Under the pieces are notes generated by a model. The model had not been told where the DNA came from. It was given only the letters and a program-made list of their open reading frames with translations, and made no database searches. A stretch of DNA of 53,248 nucleotides from the NCBI GenBank assembly GCA_003241485.1, contig QFQD01000066.1, forward strand, positions 1 through 53,248, given 5' to 3'. Both the position numbers and the translations under genes were made by a program. The DNA comes from Ancylobacter novellus. Its GTDB lineage: Bacteria; Pseudomonadota; Alphaproteobacteria; Rhizobiales; Xanthobacteraceae. Of this stretch, positions 33,877 through 41,373 are shown piece after piece. Position 1 is the first letter of the stretch; each line of letters opens with the position of its first letter.

Positions 33877-34824
33877 TCAGGCGGCCGTACCTTCCAGGCA
33901 CCAGGCAAGAATACCCTTCTGCGCGTGCAGGCGGTTCTCGGCCTCGTCGAACACCACCGACTGCGGGCCGTCCATCACCTCGTCGGTGACTTCCTCGCCG
34001 CGATGGGCCGGCAGGCAGTGCATGAAGATGGCGTCCGGCGCGGCGCGCTTCATCAGCGCGCTGTTGACCTGATAAGGCTTGAGCAGGTTGTGGCGGCGTT
34101 CCGCCTCGACGTCGCCCATCGACACCCAGGTGTCGGTGACGACGCAGTCGGCGCCTTCCACGGCCGCTTCGGCGCTGTGGCCGAAGGTCACCCGGGCCCC
34201 GGTCTCGCGCACCCAGTCGACCAGCGAGGCGCGCGCGGCCAGCTCCGGCGGGGTGGCGACGTTGAGCGCGAAGTCGAAGCGCTGGGCCGCGTGGACCCAC
34301 GAGGCGAGCACGTTGTTGGCGTCGCCGGTCCAGGCGACGGTGCGGCCCGCGATCGAGCCCTTGTGCTCCTCGAAGGTCATGACGTCGGCCATGATCTGGC
34401 AGGGATGGGACTCGCGCGTCAGCCCGTTGATGACCGGCACGCTGGCATTGGCCGCCAGCTCCTCGAGCGCGTTGTGATCGAGAATGCGGATCATGATCGC
34501 GTCGACAAAGCGCGAGAGCACCTTGGCGGTGTCGGCGATGGTCTCGCCGCGGCCGAGCTGCATCTCCGCGCCGGTGAGCATGATGGTCTCGCCGCCCAGC
34601 TGGCGCATCGCGACATCGAAGGAGATGCGCGTGCGGGTCGAGGGCTGATCGAACACCATGGCCAGCACCTTGCCGGCAAAGGGCTTCTCGGCGGCGACGC
34701 GCTTCCGCTCCTTCTTGAGGTCGTGCGAGAAGCGCATGAGCTGACGCAGCTCGCTCGCGGGCAGGGCGTCGAGATCGAGGAAGTGCTTCACGCCCCGCAT
34801 GGGGGCTTCCATCTTCGTGTTCAT
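33877..34824 (-). CDS. argF: Ornithine carbamoyltransferase
   Basis: A 315-aa transferase. It has the carbamoyl-phosphate loop QPSTRTRISFD (about 56-66), the HPCQIMADVMT motif and the ornithine-binding HCLPAHRGEEVTDEVMDG. It makes citrulline from ornithine and carbamoyl phosphate. ATG 34824 overlaps the argD stop by 4 bp (ATGA), so argD and argF are coupled. MEAPM or MRGVKHF four or nine residues later are alternative starts. Confidence 0.95.
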   Translation of the reverse strand: MNTKMEAPMRGVKHFLDLDALPASELRQLMRFSHDLKKERKRVAAEKPFAGKVLAMVFDQPSTRTRISFDVAMRQLGGETIMLTGAEMQLGRGETIADTAKVLSRFVDAIMIRILDHNALEELAANASVPVINGLTRESHPCQIMADVMTFEEHKGSIAGRTVAWTGDANNVLASWVHAAQRFDFALNVATPPELAARASLVDWVRETGARVTFGHSAEAAVEGADCVVTDTWVSMGDVEAERRHNLLKPYQVNSALMKRAAPDAIFMHCLPAHRGEEVTDEVMDGPQSVVFDEAENRLHAQKGILAWCLEGTAA

Positions 34825-36029
34825 GCGGCCGCTCCCTTCACGGCATCGGCCTTCAGGCCGTTCTCGATCCGCGTGAAGGCGGCATCCAGCTTGGTAAAGG
34901 CCGCCTCGATCTCCTCCTCGCCGATATTGAGCGGGGGCAGGAGACGGACGACATTGTCGCTCGCGGTCGGCGCCAGCATGTGCTCCTCGCGCATGGCGGC
35001 CACGACCTCGGTGTTCGGCACATGGGTGCGGATGCCGAGGAGCAGGCCCTCGCCCCGGATTTCCGCAACGACGGCGGGATGGCGGTCCTTCAGCTCGGCG
35101 AGCTTCTGGCGCAGCCGGCCGGCGGTCGCCTGCACCTGGTCGAGGAAGCCATCGGCCAGCACCACGTCGAGCACGGCATTGGCGACGCTCATGGCGAGCG
35201 GGTTGCCGCCATAGGTGGAGCCATGCGTGCCGGCGGTCATGCCCTTTGCGGCCTCTTCGGTGGCAAGGCAGGCGCCAACCGGGAAGCCGCCACCAATGCC
35301 CTTGGCCACGGCCATGATGTCCGGCGTGATGCCGGCCCATTCATGGGCGAAGAACTTGCCGGTGCGCCCGACGCCGCACTGCACCTCGTCGAGGACCAGA
35401 AGCAGGCCGTGCTCGTCCGCCAGTGCGCGCAGGCCGCGCAGGAACGACCACGGACCCGAGCGCACGCCGCCTTCGCCCTGCACGGGCTCGACGAGGATCG
35501 CGCCGGTCTCCGGGCCGATGGCAGCCTTCACCGCCTCGAGGTCGCCGAACGGCACCTGGTCGAAGCCCGGCATGGCGGGGCCGAAGCCTTCCAGATATTT
35601 CGGATTGCCGCCGGCGGCGATGGTCGCCAGCGTGCGGCCGTGGAAGGCGCCTTCAAAGGTGATGATGCGGTAGCGCTCCGGCGTGCCGTTCGCCGTGTGG
35701 TACTTGCGCGCCATCTTGATAGCGCACTCCAGCGCTTCCGCACCTGAATTGGTGAAGAACATGGTGTCGGCGAAGGTCGAGGCGATAAGCCGCTTGGCGA
35801 GGCGCTCGCCGCCTTCGATGCGGAACACGTTCGACAGATGCCAGAGCTTGCCGGCCTGCTCAGTGAGCGCGGCGACGAGATGGGGATGGGCGTGACCCAG
35901 CACGTTCACGGCGATGCCGGCGGTGAAGTCGAGATATCGCTGCCCCTCGCGCGTGAACAGCCAGGCGCCTTCGCCCCGCTCGAAGACGAGGTTCACACGG
36001 TTGTAGGTTGGCAGGATGGGGTCGATCAT
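34821..36029 (-). CDS. argD: Acetylornithine/succinyldiaminopimelate aminotransferase
   Basis: A 402-aa class III PLP aminotransferase. It has NSGAEALECAIKMARK (about 98-113), EGAFHGRTLATIA, the PLP-binding DEVQCGVGRTG and the lysine in AVAKGIGGGFP. It converts N-acetylglutamate semialdehyde to acetylornithine. ATG 36029 has a strong GGAGGGGAG site; the ATG at 36116 reads unrelated sequence and was rejected. A hairpin with a T-rich tail lies about 60 bp upstream. Confidence 0.95.
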   Translation of the reverse strand: MIDPILPTYNRVNLVFERGEGAWLFTREGQRYLDFTAGIAVNVLGHAHPHLVAALTEQAGKLWHLSNVFRIEGGERLAKRLIASTFADTMFFTNSGAEALECAIKMARKYHTANGTPERYRIITFEGAFHGRTLATIAAGGNPKYLEGFGPAMPGFDQVPFGDLEAVKAAIGPETGAILVEPVQGEGGVRSGPWSFLRGLRALADEHGLLLVLDEVQCGVGRTGKFFAHEWAGITPDIMAVAKGIGGGFPVGACLATEEAAKGMTAGTHGSTYGGNPLAMSVANAVLDVVLADGFLDQVQATAGRLRQKLAELKDRHPAVVAEIRGEGLLLGIRTHVPNTEVVAAMREEHMLAPTASDNVVRLLPPLNIGEEEIEAAFTKLDAAFTRIENGLKADAVKGAAA

Positions 36030-36544
36030 CACTCCCCTCCGTCTCTCTTCACGCGCCCGCGGGATCAAGCGTGGGCAGTCCCAAAACGAAACGTGCCGCC
36101 CTTGCGGGGGCGGCACCCGATGTTGCGAATTTTATAGAAGACCGGCGGTGGGTCAACAATCCCGCGGGGTCGGACCGGATATTTGTCCGCCCGGACGGGA
36201 AGCTGCGTCGAGCATCGCCTGCGCGTCCTCGCGGGTGTACAGGTCGGCCACGGGCGGGGGCGCCGCCGTGGAGAAGGCGGGTGCCGGACAAGTGCTTGAT
36301 CCGACTCACTTCGTTTCGGAAGTGTTGCAATCGGGACTCTCAGCTGGGGAAAACGATCGTTTCGGACGTGATCCTACTCGCCGTGAGTCTACGCATATTG
36401 TAGCCTCCCTCTCGTCAGATACGACATCTCGTGCGGCGGCATTCCCTTTCGTGGCGTTAGCGGCGTTTTTCCTGGTCAGGTCACCCTGGCCGGTGCGTCG
36501 AGGGATTCTGTCCGGGGATGGGCTAGTTCGATGGAGGCAGGGCG
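36030..36544. other. Divergent argD/gcrA intergenic region
   Basis: 515 bp with no convincing gene. It holds the argD leader hairpin (36093-36116) and four GANTC sites (36303, 36335, 36385, 36504) upstream of gcrA. Open readings across it have no family resemblance. Confidence 0.65.
36093..36116 (-). terminator. Terminator-like hairpin in the argD leader
   Basis: GTGCCGCCC / GGGCGGCAC form a perfect 9-bp stem with a 6-base loop. On the minus strand it is followed by GTTTCGTTTTG. It lies upstream of argD, so it could be an attenuator, or the terminator of a short leader transcript. Confidence 0.5.
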
Positions 36545-37048
36545 ATGAACTGGACGGACGAGCGCGTCGAGCTGCTCAAGAAACTCTGGTCCGAAGGGCT
36601 CTCGGCGAGCCAGATCGCGGCGGAACTTGGCGGCGTCACCCGCAATGCGGTCATCGGCAAGGTGCACCGCCTCGGCCTCTCCGGCCGTGCCAAGGCGATT
36701 GCCGCTCCCGCGCCGCGCCCCCGCAAGCCGCGTCCGGCCGCATCCAGCCCGGTGTCCCGCCCGATGGTGCAGGGCAACACCGCCCTTGCGCAGGTCGTCC
36801 GTCCGGTCATGGAGCCGGAGCCGGAAGAGCTGCCGGATCCGGTGTCGAACGTCGTTGCGATGACGGAACGCTGCACCATTCTCGACCTCACCGAGTTCAC
36901 CTGCCGCTGGCCGGTCGGCGAGCCGGGCAAGTCCGATTTCTTCTATTGCGGCAGCCGCACCAAGACCGGTCTGCCCTACTGCTCCTTCCATTCGCGCATT
37001 GCCTACCAGCCGGTGCAGGATCGCAACCGGCGCCGGGTGGCCCGCTGA
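36545..37048 (+). CDS. gcrA: Cell-cycle regulator GcrA
   Basis: A 167-aa protein diagnostic of Alphaproteobacteria. The N-terminal HTH reads MNWTDERVELLKKLWSEGLS, then ASQIAAELGGVTRNAVIGKV (residues 1-42). A Pro/Arg-rich linker follows. The C-terminal Cys-containing module holds TCRWPVGEPG, FYCGSRTKTGLPYCSFHSRI (about 117-150). GcrA binds sigma-70 RNA polymerase and activates promoters carrying CcrM-methylated GANTC sites. Several GANTC sites lie in its own upstream region. A GGAGGCAGG site precedes the ATG. Confidence 0.96.
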   Translation: MNWTDERVELLKKLWSEGLSASQIAAELGGVTRNAVIGKVHRLGLSGRAKAIAAPAPRPRKPRPAASSPVSRPMVQGNTALAQVVRPVMEPEPEELPDPVSNVVAMTERCTILDLTEFTCRWPVGEPGKSDFFYCGSRTKTGLPYCSFHSRIAYQPVQDRNRRRVAR

Positions 37049-37104
37049 GATCGCGGCCCGCTGCGTGCTTTCCCGCGCACGCGGCCGTGCGTGGGTGAAA
37101 AGAA

Positions 37105-37141
37105 CCGGGGAATGCGCCATAATGGCGCTGAGATTCCCCGG
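37105..37141. terminator. Strong hairpin downstream of gcrA
   Basis: CCGGGGAAT and ATTCCCCGG enclose a second stem GCGCC / GGCGC with ATAAT loop and a 4-base bulge. It is 57 bases after gcrA and just before the protease start chosen here. No T tract follows, so it may be a terminator or a leader structure. Confidence 0.5.
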
Positions 37142-37153
37142 CTCCCTGAATTG

Positions 37154-37915
37154 ATGCTCTTCCGCCCCTCGCGCCCCAAAGCCCCGCCGGCCCGTGAGCC
37201 GGATCACTTCAGGCTGCGTCTCGACGGCGAAGAAATCCTCGTGACCCTGCGCCGAAACGCACGGGCCCGCCGCTATACGCTGCGGGTGCGGGCGGCCACG
37301 CGCGACGTGGTGCTGACGTTGCCCGCCCGCGGCACGCTGCGCGAGGCCTATGATTTCGCCCAGCGCCATGCGGGCTGGATCAAGGTGCGGCTGGCCCGGC
37401 TGCCTCAAACCGTTCCCTTCCTGCCCGATGCGGTGATCCCGCTGCGCGGCGTGCCCTCCCGCATCGTCCACCGGCCCGGCGCGCGCGGCACGGTGTGGAC
37501 CGGCGAAGAGGAGGGGCATGCCGTGCTCAATGTGGCGGGCGAGGCGGCCCATGTCGCCCGCAGGGTGGCCGATTTCCTCAAGCGCGAGGCGCGGCGCGAT
37601 CTTGTCGCGGCTTCCACCCGCCATGCCGCCGCGCTCGGGGTGAGCATCACCCGCGTCACCCTGCGCGACACGGCGAGCCGCTGGGGCTCCTGCTCGGCGA
37701 CCGGGGCGCTGTCCTATTCCTGGCGGGTGATCCTGGCGCCTGCCTTCGTGCTGGACTACCTCGCCGCCCATGAGGTGGCGCACCGGCGCGAGATGAACCA
37801 CGGGCCGCGCTTCTGGGCGACGGTGGACCAGCTGTTCCCCCAGCGCGAGGCGGCCGAACTCTGGTTGAAGCGGCACGGCGCCGAGCTGCATCGCTACGGC
37901 GCCGAGGAAGGGTGA
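37154..37915 (+). CDS. YgjP-like M48/DUF45 metallopeptidase
   Basis: A 253-aa protein from the chosen ATG. The DUF45 core includes NARARRYTLRVR (35-46), TASRWGSCSATGALSYSW (173-190) and the zinc motif AAHEVAHRREMNHGPRFW (His206, His210, His216). The family is a putative zinc protease, often called SprT-like or WLM-related; substrates are unknown. Starts at GTG 37091 and ATG 37112 are in frame, but both fall in or before the 37105-37141 hairpin, and the extra residues have no family match, so 37154 is preferred. Confidence 0.85.
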   Translation: MLFRPSRPKAPPAREPDHFRLRLDGEEILVTLRRNARARRYTLRVRAATRDVVLTLPARGTLREAYDFAQRHAGWIKVRLARLPQTVPFLPDAVIPLRGVPSRIVHRPGARGTVWTGEEEGHAVLNVAGEAAHVARRVADFLKREARRDLVAASTRHAAALGVSITRVTLRDTASRWGSCSATGALSYSWRVILAPAFVLDYLAAHEVAHRREMNHGPRFWATVDQLFPQREAAELWLKRHGAELHRYGAEEG

Positions 37916-37937
37916 GGGCGAGGCCTTAGCCCCGCGC

Positions 37938-40118
37938 TCAGCTGCGGCCGAAAAGCTTGTCGATCAGCCAGTTGTCGAGGCCGGGGCGTGGCGCGGCGGG
38001 GGCTGCCTGCGGGCCGCCCGTAACCACCGGCTCCTCCGGCACATCGCCGGGCGGCGTGACGCCCGGCGGCAGGTAGCTGCCGGCGCCGGGCAGTGCGACC
38101 GGCGGCACATCCTTGTGCGCGGCCTTCATCACCTGGCTCCAGATCTCGACCGGCAGGCCGGAGCCGCCGGCCTTCTTGGTCGGCGAGGAATCGTCATTGC
38201 CGATCCACACCGCGCTGATGAAGCGGCCGGTATAGCCGACGAACCAGGCGTCGCGGTAATCCTGGCTCGTGCCGGTCTTGCCGGCGGCGGGCCAGCCGGG
38301 CAGATCGGCGCGGCGGGCGGTGCCGGTCATCAGCACCTCCTGCATCATGCGGTTCATCATCGCCACATGCGGCGGGGCGACTACCATGCCGCGGCTCGGC
38401 TCGGCATAGGAGAACAGCACCGTGCCGGCCTTGTCCCGCACGCGGGCGATGACATGAGGTGTGACGCCGATGCCGCCATTGGCGAAGGGCGCATAGGCGC
38501 TCGCCATCTCCAGCACCGAGACTTCCGAGGTGCCCAGCGCGATGGAGGCATTGGGCTCCAGCTTCGAGCCGATGCCGAGCCGATGCGCGGTCTTCACCAC
38601 CTCGGGCGGGCCGACCTCCATCGCAAGGCGCACCGCCACCGTGTTGAGCGACAGGGCAAGCGCGGTCTTGAGATCGACGGCGCCGCGATATTCGCGGGAG
38701 AAGTTCTCCGGCTTCCAGCCCTTGAGCTGGATCGGCGCGTCCTCGCGCACCGTTTCCGGCGTCAGGCCGCGCTCCATGGCGGTGAGATAGACGAAGGGCT
38801 TGAAAGAGGAGCCAGGCTGGCGGCGGGCGGTGACGGCGCGGTTGTACTGGCTCTCCTCATAGGAGCGGCCACCCACAAGGGCGCGCACACCGCCATCCGT
38901 GTCCATCAGCACGATGGCGCCCTGCTCGACGCCGAGCTTCTTGCCGCTCTTGGCAAGCGCATCCTTCAGCGCCTTGTCGGCGGTCGCCTGCAGGGCGGGA
39001 TCGATGGTGGTCTGCACCACGACGTCGTGCTCGATGGGGCCGATCAGCGTCTTGAGCTGGTCCATGACCCAGTCGGCGACATAGCCGAAGGAATCCGGCG
39101 ACTGCGACTTCACCAGCACGGCCGGGCGGGCGAGCGCGGTCTTTTCCATTTCCGGCGTGATGAAGCCGGCATCCTCCATGGCCGCCAGCACCACCTCGGC
39201 GCGCTGCTGCGCGCCTTCGAGATTGCGGGTCGGTGCGAGGGCGGAGGGCGACTTGACGAGACCGGCGAGCATTGCCGCTTCCGACAGCGTGACCTGCCGG
39301 GCCGACTTGCCGAAATAGCGCTGCGCCGCCGCCTCGACGCCATAGGCGCCGGCGCCGAAATAGACGCGGTTCATATAGAGTTCGAGAATCTCGTTCTTCG
39401 AGTATTTCGTCTCCAGCCAGACCGAGAGGACAAGTTCCTGCACCTTGCGCGAGAGCGTGCGCTCCTGGGTGAGGAACAGGTTCTTAGCGAGCTGCTGGGT
39501 CAGCGTCGAGCCGCCCTCGCGCAGGCGTCCGCGCGTCAGATTGACGAACACCGCGCGGGCAAGGCCGATGGGGTCCAGCCCGTGATGCGAATAGAAGCGC
39601 CGGTCCTCAATGGCCACGAAGGCCTGCGGCAGATAAGGCGGCAGCGCGCGCAGGGGCACGCTCGCTCCACCCATCTCGCCGCGTGTGGCGATGGCCTTGC
39701 CGTCGGCCCCCTCGATGATGACGGTGGGCGGACGCTCGGGAATGGCGAGGTTCTGGATCGGCGGAAGCTGGCTCGCCTCATAGGCGATGAGGCCCGCGAG
39801 GCCGATGACGCCCCAGATGCCGAGCACGATGCCCCAATAGAACAGGCGGGTGAGCAGCCCGCGCTTGGCCCCCCGCCGGCGACCGCCGCGCGAGCCGCCC
39901 CCGGAACCGCTACCCGACGCGCCGGTGGCTCTGCCCCTCGCGGCGCCTGAGGACGCGCCCTTTTTTGCCCTGTTGCCTTCACCGGAACTGCGCTCGCGCG
40001 CCAGCGGGGCCACGCCCAGGGTCGGCCGGTCGTCGGCGGTGAGGCGCATGTCGGCGCCGCCGCCGGGTGCACCCAGCACCGGCTCGCGCCTCTCCATCTC
40101 GCCTCGACGTCCGAACAT
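37938..40118 (-). CDS. Penicillin-binding protein 1A (bifunctional glycosyltransferase/transpeptidase)
   Basis: A 726-aa peptidoglycan synthase. A long basic, Gly/Ser-rich cytoplasmic tail (1-88) precedes one transmembrane anchor (about 90-113). The GT51 domain (about 135-310) has EDRRFYSHHG with catalytic Glu171, and GGSTLTQQLAKN. The transpeptidase has Ser437 in SSFK (437-440), SLN (490-492) and KTGTS (614-618). A Pro/Gly-rich C-terminal tail follows. All catalytic motifs are intact. It polymerises and crosslinks murein in the periplasm. The basic tail is longer than in E. coli PBP1a. Confidence 0.95.
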   Translation of the reverse strand: MFGRRGEMERREPVLGAPGGGADMRLTADDRPTLGVAPLARERSSGEGNRAKKGASSGAARGRATGASGSGSGGGSRGGRRRGAKRGLLTRLFYWGIVLGIWGVIGLAGLIAYEASQLPPIQNLAIPERPPTVIIEGADGKAIATRGEMGGASVPLRALPPYLPQAFVAIEDRRFYSHHGLDPIGLARAVFVNLTRGRLREGGSTLTQQLAKNLFLTQERTLSRKVQELVLSVWLETKYSKNEILELYMNRVYFGAGAYGVEAAAQRYFGKSARQVTLSEAAMLAGLVKSPSALAPTRNLEGAQQRAEVVLAAMEDAGFITPEMEKTALARPAVLVKSQSPDSFGYVADWVMDQLKTLIGPIEHDVVVQTTIDPALQATADKALKDALAKSGKKLGVEQGAIVLMDTDGGVRALVGGRSYEESQYNRAVTARRQPGSSFKPFVYLTAMERGLTPETVREDAPIQLKGWKPENFSREYRGAVDLKTALALSLNTVAVRLAMEVGPPEVVKTAHRLGIGSKLEPNASIALGTSEVSVLEMASAYAPFANGGIGVTPHVIARVRDKAGTVLFSYAEPSRGMVVAPPHVAMMNRMMQEVLMTGTARRADLPGWPAAGKTGTSQDYRDAWFVGYTGRFISAVWIGNDDSSPTKKAGGSGLPVEIWSQVMKAAHKDVPPVALPGAGSYLPPGVTPPGDVPEEPVVTGGPQAAPAAPRPGLDNWLIDKLFGRS

Positions 40119-40299
40119 GAAACGCGTGAATCCCCTAAGCCCGCCGGTAAACGAACTCTAAATCGCGTCGTTTAAACGGGGGTTAAGGGGCCGCATTGTG
40201 TCGCGCGAGCACTATCAACACCTGGCGCCCGCGCCTGCCATGGGTGCTGAGGCGGCGCCGGCCGGGCGACGCCGGTCCTGTGTTTTTTCTGCTCGCACC

Positions 40300-40324
40300 G
40301 GAACACAGGCGGGGTGGAAGCGTT
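40300..40324 (+). promoter_or_regulatory. EcfG-type promoter (GGAAC-N16-CGTT)
   Basis: GGAAC at 40300-40304, 16-bp spacer, CGTT at 40321-40324: a perfect match to the alphaproteobacterial general-stress promoter. It reads into the PRC-barrel gene. The predicted start, near 40332, is downstream of the GTG start of the longest frame. Confidence 0.8.
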
Positions 40325-40730
40325 ACCCCACGGAAGCGCATACAGCGCAATTCATGGAGTAGCCGCGGCCCTTCTGCTGGCCTCTCCCGTGGTAGCGCAG
40401 ACCGCGATCACCGAGACCGCCAATGTCACCGTCGCGCAGTCGGACGCGATGGCTTCCAACCTCGTCGGCCTGGATGTGCACAACGCCAATAAGGACGGCG
40501 TCGGCGAGATCGAGGATCTGGTTCTCGATGCGAACATGACCGTGAAGGGCCTCGTGCTCTCGGTCGGCGGCTTCCTCGGCGTCGGCGAGCGCTATGTCGT
40601 CGTGCCGCCCAAGGCGGTCACCGTGTCCTTCGACAGCACGGCGAAGGAATGGAAGGCCATGACCGGCCTCACCAAGGATCAGCTCACGGCGATGCCGGAG
40701 TTCAAATATGAGGGCAAGTTCGACGACTGA
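40314..40730 (+). CDS. PRC-barrel domain protein, probably exported, start uncertain
   Basis: A 138-aa reading with one PRC-barrel (about 46-105: SNLVGLDVHNANKDGVGEIE, then SVGGFLGVGERYVVVPPKAV). Residues about 15-29 (GVAAALLLASPVVAQ) look like the core and cleavage site of a signal peptide, but the preceding n-region lacks the usual positive charges. The GTG start at 40314 lies inside a perfect EcfG promoter, so it is unlikely to be transcribed. Possible starts downstream are ATT 40350 or GTG 40389, or the 5' end may carry a frameshift (an ATG at 40355 is out of frame). PRC-barrel proteins of this kind are frequent general-stress targets. A terminator follows. A second PRC-barrel protein is encoded at 44393-44956. 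Confidence 0.72.
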   Translation: MEALPHGSAYSAIHGVAAALLLASPVVAQTAITETANVTVAQSDAMASNLVGLDVHNANKDGVGEIEDLVLDANMTVKGLVLSVGGFLGVGERYVVVPPKAVTVSFDSTAKEWKAMTGLTKDQLTAMPEFKYEGKFDD

Positions 40731-40802
40731 GGATGAAGGAGGGCGATCGGCCGCCGTGTCGGTCTGCCCTCGGCCTATTCTCGATGACCTCTCAACTTCC
40801 TC

Positions 40803-40838
40803 GCCCCGCTCTCCTCCTGGAGGGCGGGGCTTTCTTTT
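40803..40838 (+). terminator. Rho-independent terminator after the PRC-barrel gene
   Basis: GCCCCGC-T-CTCC pairs with GGAG-G-GCGGGGC around a short loop, followed by TTTCTTTT. It lies 72 bases past the stop codon. Confidence 0.85.
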
Positions 40839-40851
40839 GGTGACCGGCTGA

Positions 40852-41292
40852 TTAGCCGCGCTGCAGGTTCTGCGCCTCGTCCAGCGCCCGGTTGCAGGCC
40901 GCGACATCGCCGGACTTGTCGGCCGCCCTGGCGCGGTTCATCGCGTCGCCCAGCTGCATCGCCGAGCTGGCGCCGCCCTGTGCCGCCGTCGTGCCGCCCG
41001 ATGTCTGCGCGCGCACATCGGCGGGCGAGGTGGCCTTGTCGCCGACCGCGGCGTTCATGCCGGCGGTGCCGCCGGTGCCCGATGTTTCGCCGGCCTTGGA
41101 CGTGTCGGGATTGGACGTGTCGGGATTGGGTGGTGTGCCGGTCGAGCCGGCGGCGGCGGTCGGGCCGGAGCCGGCATCCTTGCTGGCCAGCGACTTTTCA
41201 AGCGCGCTGATGCGTTCCGTGCACGGTCCGGCATAGGCAGTGGCGCTGACGACCGAGAGCGCAGCGCCGAGAATGATGGCCTTGTTGTTCAT
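40852..41292 (-). CDS. Exported hypothetical protein, Ser/Gly/Thr-rich
   Basis: A 146-aa protein. Residues 1-20 (MNNKAIILGAALSVVSATAY) form a Sec signal peptide with cleavage after AYA. A conserved-looking PCTERISALEKSLASKD follows, then a low-complexity Gly/Ser/Thr/Pro linker with a duplicated PDTS unit (a 15-bp tandem repeat in the DNA), and a C-terminal helix AMNRARAADKSGDVAACNRAL. Two Cys, one at each end, could form a disulfide. No family is recognised. ATG 41292 has an AGGAGG site that is fully buried in an 11-bp inverted repeat, and a near-consensus EcfG promoter lies upstream. Confidence 0.8.
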   Translation of the reverse strand: MNNKAIILGAALSVVSATAYAGPCTERISALEKSLASKDAGSGPTAAAGSTGTPPNPDTSNPDTSKAGETSGTGGTAGMNAAVGDKATSPADVRAQTSGGTTAAQGGASSAMQLGDAMNRARAADKSGDVAACNRALDEAQNLQRG

Positions 41293-41298
41293 GACGTT

Positions 41299-41324
41299 CC
41301 TCCTGCCGATAGGTCGGCAGGAGG
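41299..41324 (-). promoter_or_regulatory. 11-bp inverted repeat that includes the Shine-Dalgarno
   Basis: CCTCCTGCCGA and TCGGCAGGAGG are exact complements around a 4-base loop. On the minus strand the 3' arm ends in AGGAGG, 6 bases before the ATG at 41292. If transcribed in full it would hide the ribosome site. The predicted EcfG start falls inside the 5' arm, so it may act as DNA instead. Confidence 0.6.
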
Positions 41325-41326
41325 TG

Positions 41327-41351
41327 AACATTCGGTGGGAGGCAACGTTCC
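41327..41351 (-). promoter_or_regulatory. Near-consensus EcfG promoter (GGAAC-N16-TGTT)
   Basis: GGAAC at 41351-41347 and TGTT at 41330-41327 on the minus strand, spacer 16 bp, one mismatch to CGTT. It reads into the exported 146-aa protein. Confidence 0.5.
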
Positions 41352-41373
41352 GTTACGGTAATAGGCGGGGTGC

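Noticed and set aside
36016..37098. 360-codon plus-strand frame overlapping gcrA
   Set aside because: Its second half is an alternate frame of gcrA and its first half is intergenic with no coding signature.
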